DNA from: Megalonaias nervosa
Lineage: Eukaryota > Mollusca > Bivalvia > Unionida > Unionidae
Length of the DNA stretch: 64,000 bases
Direction: 5' to 3'
Assembly (NCBI GenBank): GCA_016617855.1
Contig: JAECUM010001124.1
Coordinates: forward strand, 82,856-146,855
Within the stretch, counting starts at the first letter, position 1, and every line of letters begins with the position of its first letter. The translations under genes and the position numbers were made by a program. Shown in pieces: positions 27,315-40,709 of this stretch. The notes beneath the pieces were generated by a model that searched no databases, was not told where the DNA came from, and saw nothing but the letters and a program-made list of their open reading frames with translations.

Positions 27315-29215
27315 ACGCGTTCTGAATTGAAACAAATGGAAAATGTTCTTTCACAGAAGAAAGAAACATATATACTTGGCGATATAAATAAGGACCTTTT
27401 CAATACTCAGATAAGGAACAACTGGATGGAATTTATTGAATCATTAGGCCTAGTCCAGCTGGTAAATGAACCCACAAGGGTAACAGAAAAATCAAGCACT
27501 CATATTGATCACATTTATACCAACCTACCAGGCAATGTGGCTTGTGATAATGTATCGAATGTTCGTCTTAGTGACCACTATCCTACTTTCTTGACAAGAA
27601 AGGTTAAATGCAAGAGAAATAAGAAATATACACACAAAACTATCACTTACAGATCGTTCAAAAATTTTAATGAAGAACAATTTCTCAATGACCTATATAA
27701 AGTTCCATGGAATAGGATCCAAATTTTGGATGACATAGATGAAGCTCTGACGGTCCCAAAAATATGGAAAACTGCAAAGTAACTCCTATTTCCAAATCTG
27801 GTTCTAAGGATGATGGTGAGAACAAGTTAATCGCAATGCTACCAAACTTGTCAAAATTGATTGAAACACATGTCCATGACTCGTTCATGTCATATTAACC
27901 AAACACTTGCTGTTACATCCTAATCAATCAGGCTTTAGGCAGAAACATTCATGTGAGACTGCCTTGATCTCCCTAACTGATAAATGGCTTTAAGCACTTG
28001 ACCATGGTAGAATAATATGATCTGTATTTGTAGATTTCAAGAATGCTTTTGACATGGTGGATCATGAAATCCTTTTGAAGAAACTGAAAATCTACCAATG
28101 TGATGAAAGCACCGTTAGATGGTTTACTTCATACTTAAGTGAGAGAACACAACATGCTTATATAAATAATGTTCTGTATGAACCTGGAACAATTAGATAT
28201 GGAGTATCAGAAGGCTAAATTCTAGGTCCATTACTATTTATTTTATTTACTAATGACCTACCACTTTTACTAAGGGACTCAATATCATCAACAGATCTCT
28301 ATGCAGATGACACAACATTGTCAGACATCCAAAACACAAAGCATGAACTTGAATTTCTTTACAGGATGCCCTAAACAAACTGACAACTGGTGCATATGCA
28401 ATGTCATGGTGGTAAGTACTGGGAAAACTAAAATATTACTTATCTCAACACGGCAAAAAAGGGCAAATCTTGGTAGTGATGAACTGTGTCTGACATGGAA
28501 GGATAAAAATGTGCAAATGGTCTGTCATGATAGACTACTTTGCTTTTGGTAGATAATAACCTATCATGGACTGAACATATCAAACATACCAGTAAAAATG
28601 TCAATTCAGGTTTATGGCTTCTCAGTAGGATAAGACATTTGCTCCCTGAAAGGCACAGAAAAATATTGTATAACAGTTACAACCCTATTTAGAATACTGT
28701 AATACAGTAAGGCGTAATTCAAATGATAAAAACATAGCAAAGCTGGCACATCTTCAAAAGAGAGCATTTGGGCTAATATCAATCCAGAAAGAAAGGAAGG
28801 AGAATTGAGTTGGTAAGTTAAACATATTACCCATTAAAGGCCGAATCTGTTTGAGAAAAGCCAGATTGATGTACAGGATATCCAATAATAGTGCTCCTCA
28901 ATACTAACAATCACTATTCCAGTATAGGCTACCTGGTAATACTCCCCACCTGCGATCCATGTCTACCAAACAGTATAAAATTCCAAAACCAAATAAGGAA
29001 TTATTTTTAAAAAGTTTCCAGGATTCTGGAACTTTGCTCTGGACTAGTATTCCAGTCGAGATTAAAAATGACCACTCTATTTCCTTGTTCCAAACCCAAT
29101 ATATCCAGTGGCTTCAGAGATGCAGCTAAAATAAATGAATTCCTTTGTATGAGGGCCTCAAGGTAAATTAGTTCTTAGCTAATTGTGTTACCCTCTTTAA
29201 ATAAAGCCATTATTA
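27315..29215 (+). pseudogene. 5'-truncated, internally deleted LINE (non-LTR retrotransposon)
   Basis: The open frame 27,327-27,782 contains YILGDINKDLF, LGLVQLVNEPTRVT, STHIDHIYTNL and LSDHYPTF, the C-terminal blocks of an apurinic-type endonuclease (GDxN, Thr-Arg, SxIDxxxT, SDHxP). The frame then breaks and a reverse transcriptase follows, with VDFKNAFDMVDH near 28,030 and the catalytic LYADDTTL near 28,300. Several residues expected between endonuclease and RT are missing, which indicates an internal deletion. The 3' end at about 29,200-29,218 carries an ATT repeat (CATTATTATTAG), typical of LINE tails. A CR1/L2/Jockey-type clade is likely. It is inactive: stops, a truncation and a deletion. 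Confidence 0.85.
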
Positions 29216-30350
29216 TTAGTGTATGGTCGTATTAGCATGGGTGTTTACTAAATATGAAAAGACTTTTTACGATGTGTAGTTGGCAATAATATCAAGTTGT
29301 TCCCTTTTGATGTCTAATAAAGGCACCACAGCCACCATCTTGGAATGGTTAGAACTACTACTCTTAAATTCATGATCATATCGTGGAAGTGTTATTAAAA
29401 GACTTTATAAAATGTCTAATTGGTTTTACGGAAACATGTTGTCGATATAATGTTTAAGATGGCTGCCACATGAGCCGTGTTGAAAGTCTTGTAATCATCA
29501 TAACTTGTGAACAAAAGTATATTGGTGTCTAAATAAAAGTGATGTGAATTTGGCCGTGAATTTGACCTCTGTAGCGATGAACATTTTGAATATATTATCT
29601 AAACTCCTCCAAATTAAGGTCTATATCAACATTGGATTTTCTGTTGTACATTTTTTTATGATACCTATTTGGTCTTGACAAATGAAAACGACGCCAATCG
29701 TACATCTGATATGGCTACTATGAGTGCAGTCTTGAAAATATTGCTGCTGCTATTCCCCTGAGTAGATGGTCATATTGACATATAATTTTAACCAAACAGC
29801 TTCTACGATGTCGGACTGGCCTAATGAAATTGGAGAAATCTTACATTATGTCCACCACTGTAGGTAATTTGAAATTGTTATTATTGCTGAAGAATAAATT
29901 AGTTAAAAAGCTATGGTTTCTTGTGATTCCTGTAAATTCTCCCAGCCAAGCGCCAGTCCGATCGAAGTAATCTTGGTATAAATTTAATAAAGAAATGAAG
30001 AGTTAGACATTGACATTACAGTAAAACTGTTTAGTGAAACCTCCAATCACAATGATAATATAATATTCACACATTTAAAATGTCGAAATGTCCAAATATG
30101 GGTTTACGTTAATGTATTATTAAACTGAAGTATATAAATAAATCATATAGACCTTTATACCGAAACAAGACTGTCTTGTCGTTATGTCTAATGACAAAGC
30201 ATTGAGAATATACTGAAGTTGAAAGGACAAAGGAAATGGATGTAATATATACTTACTCAGCTGGACATACCGGTTTTGTTTTGACAACATTTGAGAACCT
30301 AATCGTTACTGCCCCTGAAGAAAAAGTCACGTATTTTGAAGACTTAAAAT
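29216..30350. repeat. Duplicated intronic segment, copy 2
   Basis: This is the partner of 26,400-27,310, listed there with the shared landmarks. It follows the LINE 3' end directly, so the LINE probably inserted into a pre-existing tandem array of this repeat. Confidence 0.7.
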
Positions 30351-30769
30351 GGTCCTTTCACATGATTAATATATTAATTGTCTCCAGATGAATACTATTG
30401 ATGAAAGCTGCCAACATAACTCCAATATGTCTTTGCCCCTGACTAATGTGTGGGCTGTTCCTAATAATTTGCAGTGACATAATACAATCAACTCATACAT
30501 TGTAGTAGACATTTTCTGTTCTGTCCATTTAGTTTACCAATATCCAGATCTTGTATTCCGGACAGTGCAGTTGTTTTATGCCAGTTGTGTTTGTTAGTGC
30601 ATATAGTATGGAATTGTACGTAATCATTGCCATACACTGTCCTTGAAGAATGTTGGTTCATGAGTGTAATTGTAGTTGGTAGTTATATCTTTCTGTCAAT
30701 AACTAGAACGCATCTAGGTCGATAGGCATTGACAGTAGCGAGGACACAAGATATCAACGGTATGATGAT

Positions 30770-32600
30770 CATTAAGTTTCCTGGGGTGGTGCTAGCAACT
30801 TTTTTAAGGCAGCAGAATAAAACCTCTTTTATCCCACTCTAATATTCATACTGTGGAGTTTAATACTAATGGCTGCTTGACTTGATGAAGTAAAAACGGT
30901 TGATAATCATTTGATGATAGACTTTTGATACAAAAAATGACCATTATCATTGACAAATTCTAGCATCCGTGTAGTTCACGTTGTCTATGTCTCACTATTG
31001 ACGAGGCAGTCGGCTCAGGTAGTTGCAGCCTCTCCTGCTAAGTCCTCCTTCTGCCTGATGTCCAAAAGGTGCCGAAGAGACTTTTTTAATGGCTTGATAG
31101 GGCCTAAAAGATAAATTGTTCATTTCCAGGAGAACAAAAGGTTAGCCGCTTTGTTTTTGGGACGCTCCTCATCTGCCTAGTAACCCCATTAAGTTTGATC
31201 TGTCCAAATGGGAACCACTAACGGAAGTGGTGGAGAGAGTGCGGCACACATTTATATTTTGGAATTTTATTCCCAGATCTTCCTGGTTTACAGACAGGAT
31301 GGAAATATTATGACACCCTATCGAACATTTTCATTCACCAAGTTTTATTTTGTTAGGAAAAAAAAAAACACCTCAAGATACAAGTGTCCACCGCAGTCAG
31401 GAATTCTGTGTCCTCACCTTCTCATTTCACAAAAGTTTATGTTTGTTGTTTGAGCCAAGAGGGCGTTCAATTTTGGATTCTTCCTCTTATCATCCTGGCT
31501 TCTGCTACCAGATTTTTTTTTTTATAGGGTGTTGAACGTCATGGTAGCTTATTTATGGTCGTTACTCGGACCACATCAGAAAGCATTCTGATGACTGATT
31601 GATGCAGCGGTATTATAAAAGCTCTTTTGTGGAACCTGTCATTCTATTGGAAGCCAATGGTTTGTCGAGGTCTGGTTCACAACCAGGAGATCCGTGATCT
31701 GATCCCTTGCCAGCATTTCATTCATGTTCGGATACATTATCTCTCATATCAAGGATTAGTTTATGTTTCTTCTGACAGAATCTCCAAAGTTAGATTGTTT
31801 AAAAGGCTTTGTCATCTGCTCAAACTTGTGTTTATGGACTCTTAATGCGAAAGTGTACATTTGTCCCCAGGAACACTTTCTCTGCCTCACTAGTTTATGC
31901 CACTATCAAACTGGAGACCTCGCGAGGATTCACTCTAAACTCGAATCCCCTTGGAATAAAAACTTCATCACCGTTGGTGGCAAAATCAGGACGAATTTAT
32001 GGTAGAAATTTAGAAACAGGCCCCGGAACCTCACTCCGTCCGTTAGACTAGTATCTTAGATTCAGAATGGGGTGCACCTGTAGAAACCAAGGAGTAGTCC
32101 CATGATGGCCTGTGATGTTGTGAAGAATCTTCCTTTCAAATCATCAATCGTGAAATGGACTCTGGTTTTCTAGTACTACAATGGTGGAAACTGCATAAAA
32201 CATACCTTTCTATATCAGACATTAAGCGTGCATGCATATCCAACCTATTTTCTTGGAAATATATAAATTTCTTTGTTGGACGTTTTTCTTTGGAGGTCAT
32301 ATTCAGAGTTAGCATTTCATGTAACACTATTATCCTGGAGGACAGCCTGCGTTCACCAGTATCGTTTGATTTGCTGGTATATACCCAAAGGAAGTATCAG
32401 CTTTCACTGCATAATGAACCCTCTTGCAGATCAATTCACTGATTGTTCTTCTACATGGCTGGTTAATTTCTAACGACCTTTTCTCCAAGATCAATTTGTG
32501 ATCTATGTTGCCACCTGCATTAGCCAGTCTAGGAGACAATTGATTTACAAGCATGCGATGGCAAGTATTGAATATTCAGTAGTAGGCGAAGTAGTACATG
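30770..32600 (+). pseudogene. Decayed DIRS-like retroelement (reverse transcriptase)
   Basis: Fragments in changing frames run in RT order: EFYSQIFLVYRQDGN (strand before the fingers), a segment around 31,400-31,530 with HKSLCLLFEPRG and then the 'LPFGLA'-type region, and the 31,627-31,845 frame with GLVHNQEIRDLIPCQHFIHV and YLSYQGLVYVSSDRISKVRL. The last two match the 'NxEKSxLxPxQxxxxLG' and 'PxDRIxKV' parts of DIRS/Ty3-type RT-RNase H. Stops and frameshifts are frequent. A match to the 7.3-9.8 kb remnant in type and order supports a common family. Confidence 0.6.
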
Positions 32601-33211
32601 TAATAATCCCATCTGCATTTCTATAACTGCAGTTGCTGATTGGTTTCGTTTAGGAGGTAAACGGCGGTTCAGTGCCCACCATTAAGGGCTGTTGGGCAGC
32701 ATTCATGAATACTCTTTAAAAAAAAACAACGGAGGAAAAAAAAATTGTTTCCTTGTCAACTTATAATTCATGTTGATAACTATTAATTTACAGTCAAACG
32801 AGTATGATTTTAAGAGAATGAACATAGTGAAATGCAACTTGTTTGCACAATATTACTCCAACAATGTATTCTTAAAGCAGTAATTGTTTTATTTGAGCAA
32901 ATAAATATTGATCCAATAATCTTGGTTCTTGCTTTTTATTCCTCTCCAGTTACTAAACGAGTATATACATATTCGAAACTTAGTCTGAGCAAAATAGTAT
33001 AGCTTCTTAAATTTCGTAAACGTTTGCAAACATGCTGAATGATGACACAAAATCAAGAACAATTTGCATTATTTATTTGTAGAAATAATCTAGGTACTCT
33101 TGAATTGAGAGAAAAATAATCTTAAACAATCTCTCACCTACCCATACCCTTAACATATTATAATTACCCAAATTGATAAATAAAATCCTTAAAACTTAAA
33201 TTGCAATCAAA

Positions 33212-33521
33212 GACCGCTTTGGTAACCTAGTGCTTAGAGAATCCGCCTTAAATGCGGTAGGTCCCGGGTTCGAATCCCGGTCAAGTCATGCCAAAGACTT
33301 TTAAAAATGGTACTAATTGCTGCCTCACTTGGCGCTCATCAATAAGATGTTAGTATTAGGACTAGTCGGCCTGGTGTCCGGATAATGTGACTGGGTGGGA
33401 CAACATGCTGCATGTCTGCGGCATGATGCCCCAGTGCTAAACATCATTATAAACTGTCCGACTGCAGACATCGTAGCAGTACGACTGCAAAAGTGTAAAA
33501 GCTACATTAAAAATCCAAATA
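33212..33521 (+). mobile_element. tRNA-derived SINE, copy B
   Basis: The head includes an A-box-like segment (GGTAACCTAGTGCTTAGAG), an anticodon-arm-like hairpin around CCGCCTTAAATGCGG and a perfect B box with stem (CCCGGGTTCGAATCCCGG). The body matches the SINE at 19.8-20.1 kb through GCAGACATCG and AAAGCTAC. A long CA array follows from 33,523. The tRNA-like part is not a functional tRNA gene, because it continues into the SINE body without a proper acceptor closure. Confidence 0.88.
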
Positions 33522-33522
33522 T

Positions 33523-33533
33523 ATCACACACAC

Positions 33534-33597
<64 letters not shown>
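33523..33597. repeat. (CA)n microsatellite
   Basis: A CA tract of about 75 bp with one ACG interruption directly follows the SINE 3' end. SINE tails often seed such arrays. Confidence 0.97.
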
Positions 33598-33598
<1 letters not shown>

Positions 33599-33887
33599 TA
33601 TAATCAAAATATTTATAATTCCATTTTTGCCTCCTACCCGGTAAGGCATGTAAGTGTGGTTTGATTCTTGTTATAGTAAATATTTATGTCATTTTACCTG
33701 ATACGGTATCGCAAGATGTGCTTGGTGGGAAGAACAAACAATGCATGACCAGATGGGCTGATCGGTGACGAAATTAACAGATAGAGGACATTACAGAGTT
33801 CTTTAAATTGTCTAACAAAAGTAATTTGCTTTCAAGCAGAAGGTATTCCTCAGGGTTTGCTATCCTTGTCCTTGGGAATCCTGAAAT

Positions 33888-34036
33888 AGCCTAATAGAAA
33901 TAGCATAATAGCAATAGCATAATAGCAATTTATAATAGCAATAGTATAACAGCAATAGTATGATAGCCATAGCATACTAGAAAGAGCATACTAGCAATAG
34001 CATAATAGCAATAGTATAAGAGCAATATCATAATAC
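33888..34036. repeat. Degenerate minisatellite of AATAGCATAATAGC-type units
   Basis: The words ATAGCAATAG, ATAGCATAATAGC and ATAGTATAA recur about every 12 bases over 150 bp. Divergence among units increases in the middle. No coding role was seen. Confidence 0.8.
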
Positions 34037-36419
34037 CAGGCTTTGACATAACACAAATTAGGGTATACCACAGCTACGTCATGGCTCCAAATTGTTCACC
34101 ACATATCCGGATGGTTCAGCATGATGTAGGATTAGGCAAAGTTTTAGTGTGTGGCCAATGTATTTAGATTGATTAGGACAACTAACGGGACTTAAATCGG
34201 TTGATTATTGAATTGGAATCATAGCAGTATTCACTTCTTTAGTCCTAACATATATTGTTATGTAGTCTCTTCCTGTTAACTGTACAACTTGCAGCTAACT
34301 TGTTTATTATCTTAATTAAAACTATTAGATTTAACACGAAGAAATAAGTTAATTATATGAGCGCAGCGTTAGTAATTATGAAGTGTTAATTTTGTTTCAT
34401 TTCGATGAACAGTTTGTTTATTCAACTTGGGTCTACCTTACTTCCAATTGTCAAACATTTAGCAGGTCATTATAACAGCATTATCTGCTACATCAAAACA
34501 TAGCCCACTTCCAGTATAAGGAAAACTGTACCGAACAGATCACAAACAATGCTGAGTCATTCTTGAAAATGGGAAGGCAACTAACAGGTATCCAGATACA
34601 TTATTTCATGGTAAAACAAGTCAGACTTTAGGGACTGACAAATTAATTTCTGGGGGAGGGTAGTAGGGCTGAGCCTCGGGGATTTTCGGATCAAGGATAT
34701 CATTCCTTTTTCATCAAGGTAATATTTCAACTCATATATAGAATATGATAGGTTATTTTGTTTCTTTAAATCAGAACAATAATTTATGTTTAAAAAATAT
34801 TTTAGCAACCCACCCCCACCCCAGTCCGTAACTATATTCAATAAACAACATGTTTTATAGTTAGGTATCGATCAGAGTTGGACTTATATCAAACTATTTA
34901 AACTGAAAACGGTGTTTGTCTATGACAGAATGTAAAGAATTATTGCTATGGTTTATTGCAATATGGAGAATATATGATTTATGCTCTGTATAGAATATAT
35001 TATTGATTGATATGTGGAGAAAATATCATGAGTGTCCAATTGGCACGCCACCGACTCGTGCTTAGAGATTGAAACTAGTTGCCTAGAATCTTGCAGTCTT
35101 TCATATTCAATCATTCAGTTATTACATATCCTTAAAAGAATATGGGGGAAGTTTAAGAAAGCTTATTGTCTCAATTAGCGTATTTCGTGCTAGATCTCTT
35201 ATTAATGTTCATTAGTTAATGTCCCATGTTAGCAGAAAATGTCAAATTGCCGTTGATTTCTAACAGCGAATAATAATATTTCAAATGTTAATTTGATGTT
35301 TACTATTGCTCAAACATAGTTCCGATATGCCGGCCATTTGCAAAATAATTTTGTTTAATATGCAATACAAAACTCATCAGTTAAATCATTATCTCCGCCT
35401 GATACCTTTACGCGACATGAAGCAATACCCTATTTCCGAGTTCTGTAGTATCAACAGCATTCATGATACACCAATGCGGGTGGTTTAACTGAAAAAAGCA
35501 GAACGATGTAGTCGCATGATGATACCAAAATATATAGACTTTCTGCTCGGCTTAAAAAAGACAGTAGAAAACATAATTTTGACATCCAATATTTTTCAGA
35601 ACAACAATGATCAGTTTCAGAACGGATTTTATATACGGATTTTAGACCTTTTCGCCTTAGATCTAAATCAGATCGTTCTGAACTGCATTTGGGTAGATGA
35701 ACGTTTGCAAAAAAGTTGAATAGATTTCATATTCGGAGTATCATGTGGCCAAGGCAAAGCCAGTTTTCACTCTCGTCCCAATTTCCGGTCAAAATGGCTG
35801 ATTAAAAACAACTTCATTAATACACCAAAGCATTCAGTTACATGAATGTGTCTTGGAAACAGATGTCTTTAGATTTGGTAATAAGTAACTTCAATTGATT
35901 TTCCCACCCCGGTTTAAGCGAAATCAAAAGAATTTCCAGATTGTAATGACTTACGCAACCACCCCACCCCCAAGTGGCATGACAGCATTAGAAAATTTGA
36001 TCTCATGAATATCACAGTCTCATTTCATATATATTGACCTTGGAAGTATATCAGTATATCTATATTTATTAAAACTTCCATTTCTTTCAATGATTGCTAA
36101 CATATGCTTTGTGATAAATGGGTTGTGTTGTTTCTCTTCTACATTTTTTGTTACTATTAACCACGTAAATATCTAATTACATTTTCTTTTGTAAAACCAA
36201 CAATTATGACTGAACCTAAAAGTCATATTCTCCGGAATTTATAAAATTAGAATTGAAACATTTTTTATTTAAAATATCGTACTTTCAATTCATGTTCTTG
36301 ATTGCGCATTTTACAACGACTAAATAAATTTGAAAAAGAAGTAATCAGACTGAGGCCACATAGCTTGGATGTATCGATTTCGAGGCTGTTAATAATATTT
36401 GGGTTTTTGCATTTGTAAT

Positions 36420-36885
36420 TGTTAGGACAATATGCTCACAAACTAAGTAGCCGAAATACGCAAAATCAACAAGATTGTAAAACTTAGCATAATTTAATTG
36501 TCAATGTTATAAAATCAAAATCTAAGAGGAACTTTCAGTATTATGAATTGAATCCAAAACAGTCCTGAAAAAGTTATATTCAAGTCGAAAAGAATCCAGA
36601 TTTCAGGTCCTCAAATGTACAGGTCAGCCAACAGTCCGGATGTGTCAAAATGACATTGCTCAGAACGTCTTTGAATAATTCACAATTGTCCCAGAATATT
36701 TTAGTCCAATTAGCACTGTTTATCTCCAGCCAAAAATTCAAACAGATGTTTGTTCTCACATGATATCTAAACACAACATTAAATATGTCTACAGACATGT
36801 TAAAACATGAACCATAGAAATAAGAATGAAAACATTTTCCAGCTCTAATACTTATGTACAAGCGTAAGAGGTGAAAACGCATTTG
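36420..36885. repeat. Dispersed repeat, copy 2 (partner at 15.1 kb)
   Basis: This is the second copy of the 450-bp repeat described at 15,120-15,580, in the same orientation and with similar start and end. Confidence 0.6.
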
Positions 36886-37656
36886 CAACTTCTAGCCACT
36901 TGACATTTTGCAAATATCCCAAATCGTAAAACAACCTACCTGACCCGACCTATCCAATGGGAAAGAGCCTAATTCTTCTAAGAACTCAGTGACTGACCTG
37001 TCCAATGTAAAACAACCTCAAATTTGTAAACATAGTTTAATAATAATATTATTATTAGTGATTGTATAAATCTACTTATACACCTATTTATAGATTACTT
37101 ATACACCTATTTACAGATCCTTCGCGATCTACACTCTTAATATTTTATGGTAGAACCCATAACCATACACACACTTTAGCTATAGATAATCACTACTATA
37201 TAGGGATGAATGAAACTTACAACAATGTAGATATACATAACTTTATACATAATGTATAGAAACGTGTTGAAGAAAAATAGCATTGATAGCAAATGTTCTT
37301 CCTTAGAAAAATGATGTATATTTGGCCAGAACAATAATGGGTTAATCATGCAGTTTGATTGTTAGCATTAATGTTCTCTATTAATAGCTGTTTAAGTTAG
37401 CGTAAAAGAATGTCCTGATGAAAAAGTCGTATCAGGCAAGTGAAATGTTTGCTTGTATCCAACTGAGTTCAAGAAAAAGAAATTATCCAATATTCTGGCA
37501 GTTTGGAGGCTTGTTTTGGATTTTGTGGCTGGTACTATTCACTCTTTATAAAACGTAGCCCATTTTCAATATAATTGAAAAGTCTGTTCACGCAAACTTG
37601 TTTGGATATGAAACTTAAGTGATATTTACTGATAATATGTATATGCATTATTTTAG

Positions 37657-37831
37657 GAGGCCGGGTCATATGGGAGCTTGCAGTTGCTTTTTCTCCTCGC
37701 CTTAATGATATGGCAGCACAACACGTGCCACGGAAAGAGGATGGTGCCTTCAATCCGGTAATAGGTGGAAGGATGTACTCAGAAATCATCCGCATCTGGG
37801 ACATTATTCTTGACCATGGGAAACTAAATAG
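37657..37831 (+). CDS. TRANK1-like host gene, exon
   Basis: Acceptor GCATTATTTTAG (ending 37,656) and donor GTATGT (from 37,832) bound an exon entering in phase 1 and leaving in phase 2. The product reads VIWELAVAFSPRLNDMAAQH and ends RMYSEIIRIWDIILDHGKLN. The pair 'ILWELAIAFSPR' and 'YSExIRxWDI' is a strong TRANK1-type signature located shortly before the P-loop. The frame joins both neighbours exactly. Confidence 0.85.
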
Positions 37832-40293
37832 GTATGTAATAGTATACACGTCTTTAGTCCATGTTACCATCTAGAGTCACACACATTAACTGGTATATTT
37901 GTTTTATATTGTAATGCATGGATGCTTAGTTGCTTTCATGTGAAGCTTTAAAAACCAAATTGGGGCTTATAGTAAGATCCTCCCCAGTCTCCATCTCTTT
38001 TTATCAGTACATTGGTAGGGATCATTTTCGGACCTTTAACTCTTCCAGCCAAAATCATGAGATTCGGACAGCAGATTTTATCTTCTTTGGTTTAGCATGG
38101 GTGAGATCTATTTATCCCTCATTCCAGAGACTTACTTCATCTTTGGTTGAGGTATTATTTAAATGTTTCTATATGGTCATAGGACTCAAACCCTGGAATG
38201 GATAGTCGCTCTTTATATCCATGCATATATTGTCCTCTGACTTTTAGAGAAGGTCAAGGACGCTTGAAAATATTGATCAAGTTTTTGATTGATATTTTTA
38301 TTTGTCGTGATAGTCATCAGGACTTTGTCATAATGCTTGGATGCTAATGTAATGTGAATTAATTACATAATATATTCGTTGAGATTTCTAGACTCATCAT
38401 CTTTTGTAAGTTTTTCAGTTATATCGAAAAAGTAATTGATAAAAGTACACAATTCAGGTTATTTCATTATGCATTATTCAAAATGGTAAAATGTAGCTTG
38501 AGTCCTATACCAAGAGATACAAGCTATTAGCATGTAGCCTAATGATGTGGGGATACGGTTAGGAGTTGACCAAGCCCTCATCTATGGGCTTTTTCAGGTA
38601 TCAGGGACAATGTTTGGGTCCATTCCTAAAAAATAGCTAGCTGTTTTGTTTCTGGGAACATTCTTCATTATCAAAGACATCAATATTATTTCATCAGTCC
38701 AAACTGGCTATATTAATGAATGAAGAACACACCCCTTAGACAGAAAGGCGCACTTGAAAGGTTGGAAAATAAACAGTCTCTAGAAATCTATTGATATATC
38801 CTTCAAATAAAAAATTCTGTAGCTTCAGCACACACTGGAAGTTTCTGCTGTAAAGCAGATTTTTTTGGGAAGATTTCTTTAAACCACAGAAATACTGGCT
38901 TGTTTAGGAATACCATACGGCCAAGGAAGTGGCCCGTTTCCATTCATCCTAAGGATGCATAACATGACATCTTGAACGTTCCACCCAAAGAGAAAATACC
39001 GCTCGTTTTATCTTGAGTAGGACGTATATCGATTTGGAGGTCATCCATTCAGTCCCACCTGAATTCCTACATATTCTTTTCCAGGGTGATGAGGATACAG
39101 CCCACTTGAGGCTTTTGAGATCCCCACTTTTCCATATTTTGACAACTCGCTGATGCACAACATATTAAGAGTCCCTTGTGAAGCGCCTGCCCCGCTGTTG
39201 GTCCAAAGTGACCCATCTCAATCTTCACCCAAACCTAAAGATGCCAGATCTCATCTCTTCTGGATGAATTTCTTTACCAGGCTTGGGAGAGTTTGTATTT
39301 CTTTGGACAGGATTCACTAAAGCCTGTCCATCATAACGGATCGTTTGGCGGGTATCTCTTCAGCTCGCCTTTACTTGTCATTCCTGGGGATGTCGAATTA
39401 GGATACGAACTTGGTTACCCTAGGAAGACTTAACCTACACCTTTTTCAACTGTTGTTTCTAACTGTTTTTGTTCCTTGATGTGATTTAAGTCTTAGCAGA
39501 TAATTCTTCACAAGTCAGTGAGGTCTACCACATCTGACATATTTATCTATGTTAAATTGCTCCTTCTTGTCTGACATCAGGAAAATCTTCTGGTCTACAT
39601 TTCGGTTGAGACGTTAGCAGAATAATGTGATGTCTGTGCAGATTAAATCTTGTTGCGTTCGCAATAGATGATCAAACTGCATCAGTAAGACCACTCCTTT
39701 CCTTGACTAACTCGCTGAGGAATTTGACGTTAATTAATTTAGACGTGACAGTTTCAATGTTCAGTAGACTATGTTATGCTATATTAAGCCGTTACTCAAT
39801 GAATTGTAATGAGGATCGTGTATGTTTGCATTAAACGTATGTAGACAAAATGCAAGAGTGATTAAGTTCACAGAAGTTGATATTGTATACACATGTAAAT
39901 AAGTGTTGTGCTAAGATGTCTGATTGACATGTGGTGTTAATAATTTACACTTGTGTTTGATATGGAGAGTGTAATATATTTATGGAGACTCTTTCAGATT
40001 TGAGCGATTGGATACATGGCGTCCATTTTCAAAATTAAAAGTGTGGATATCACCATTATGTAGATGTTACATCAAAACTTCCATTTCGCCGTTGATACAA
40101 ATGATATATTTAAATTAGTTTTCCCTCATGTTAAGGAATTCCTGATGAAACCTGCATAACCATGTTATCTCTCATGTCACCAGATAATTAGTTTCTTGAA
40201 AACATTGTTTTGAAATATTAAAAATAACTTTCTTTAATTATTTAGTAAAACATCCATATGTATAATAACAGCCATCAATGTCAATATTTTCAG
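37832..40293. other. Intron with a possible decayed retroelement
   Basis: About 38,570-39,700 contains sequence resembling the 31.1 kb DIRS-like region (CTGTTTTGTTTCTGGGAAC compared with CCGCTTTGTTTTTGGGAC). The coding fragments are too broken to place. The rest is unassigned AT-rich sequence. Confidence 0.4.
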
Positions 40294-40709
40294 GTCCATC
40301 CAGAGATCAGCCAAACGTACAATCCAGGCTCAGATAATTGGGTCTTATGAACGTGGATTAACTTGCATTATTCAGAAGACACTCTGTAGGAACGCGTCTC
40401 TTCCAACCCACACGAATCTGGGTCAAAGAGTTCCCAGGCTCTTCACTGAAACTGAAGAAGACTGCTTGGACAATATGTTGGAACCACAACAGAAGCAGTT
40501 GCAAAAGTATTTCCCACCTGCGACTCCAAATCAGACTGAATATGACATCCTGAAGTTCTACTCATTTGATCTTGTCAGTCAATATGTTCTACAAAATCTC
40601 AGTACCAGGGTATCACTGGACTTACCATTCCATGTTACTGACCAAGAACACGCCATCATCAAGCTCATGTCTGATGCACCAATACTACTTCTGGGTCGCA
40701 GTGGCACAG
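40294..40709 (+). CDS. TRANK1-like host gene, exon ending inside Walker A
   Basis: Acceptor CAATATTTTCAG (ending 40,293) and donor GTTTTG (from 40,710) bound 139 codons. An Arg codon is completed from the previous exon. The product runs from SIQRSAKRTIQAQIIGSYER through TEYDILKFYSFD, VTDQEHAIIKLMSDAPILLL to GRSGTG, where the donor cuts the last Gly codon after its first base. The next exon begins with the remaining two bases and then Lys-Thr-Thr. 'PxxLLGRSGTGKTT' is the P-loop of the UvrD-like SF1 domain in TRANK1-type proteins. The helicase-like activity of this family is not well established. Confidence 0.9.

Larger units (their letters stand above)
26013..37656. other. Long intron, mostly transposon-derived
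   Basis: It contains a duplicated segment (26.4-27.3 and 29.2-30.35 kb) split by a LINE, a DIRS-like remnant (30.8-32.6 kb), a SINE and CA array (33.2-33.6 kb), a 12-nt-type minisatellite (33.9-34.04 kb) and the second copy of the 450-bp repeat (36.4-36.9 kb). About 34.1-36.4 kb is unassigned. No exon was recognised. Confidence 0.55.

Noticed and set aside
33212..33300. Possible functional tRNA gene
   Set aside because: A and B boxes are present but the sequence continues into a SINE body and the acceptor stem does not close.
38949..39158. 69-codon - strand frame with a protein-like appearance
   Set aside because: No family was recognised and the + strand of the region resembles retroelement remains.
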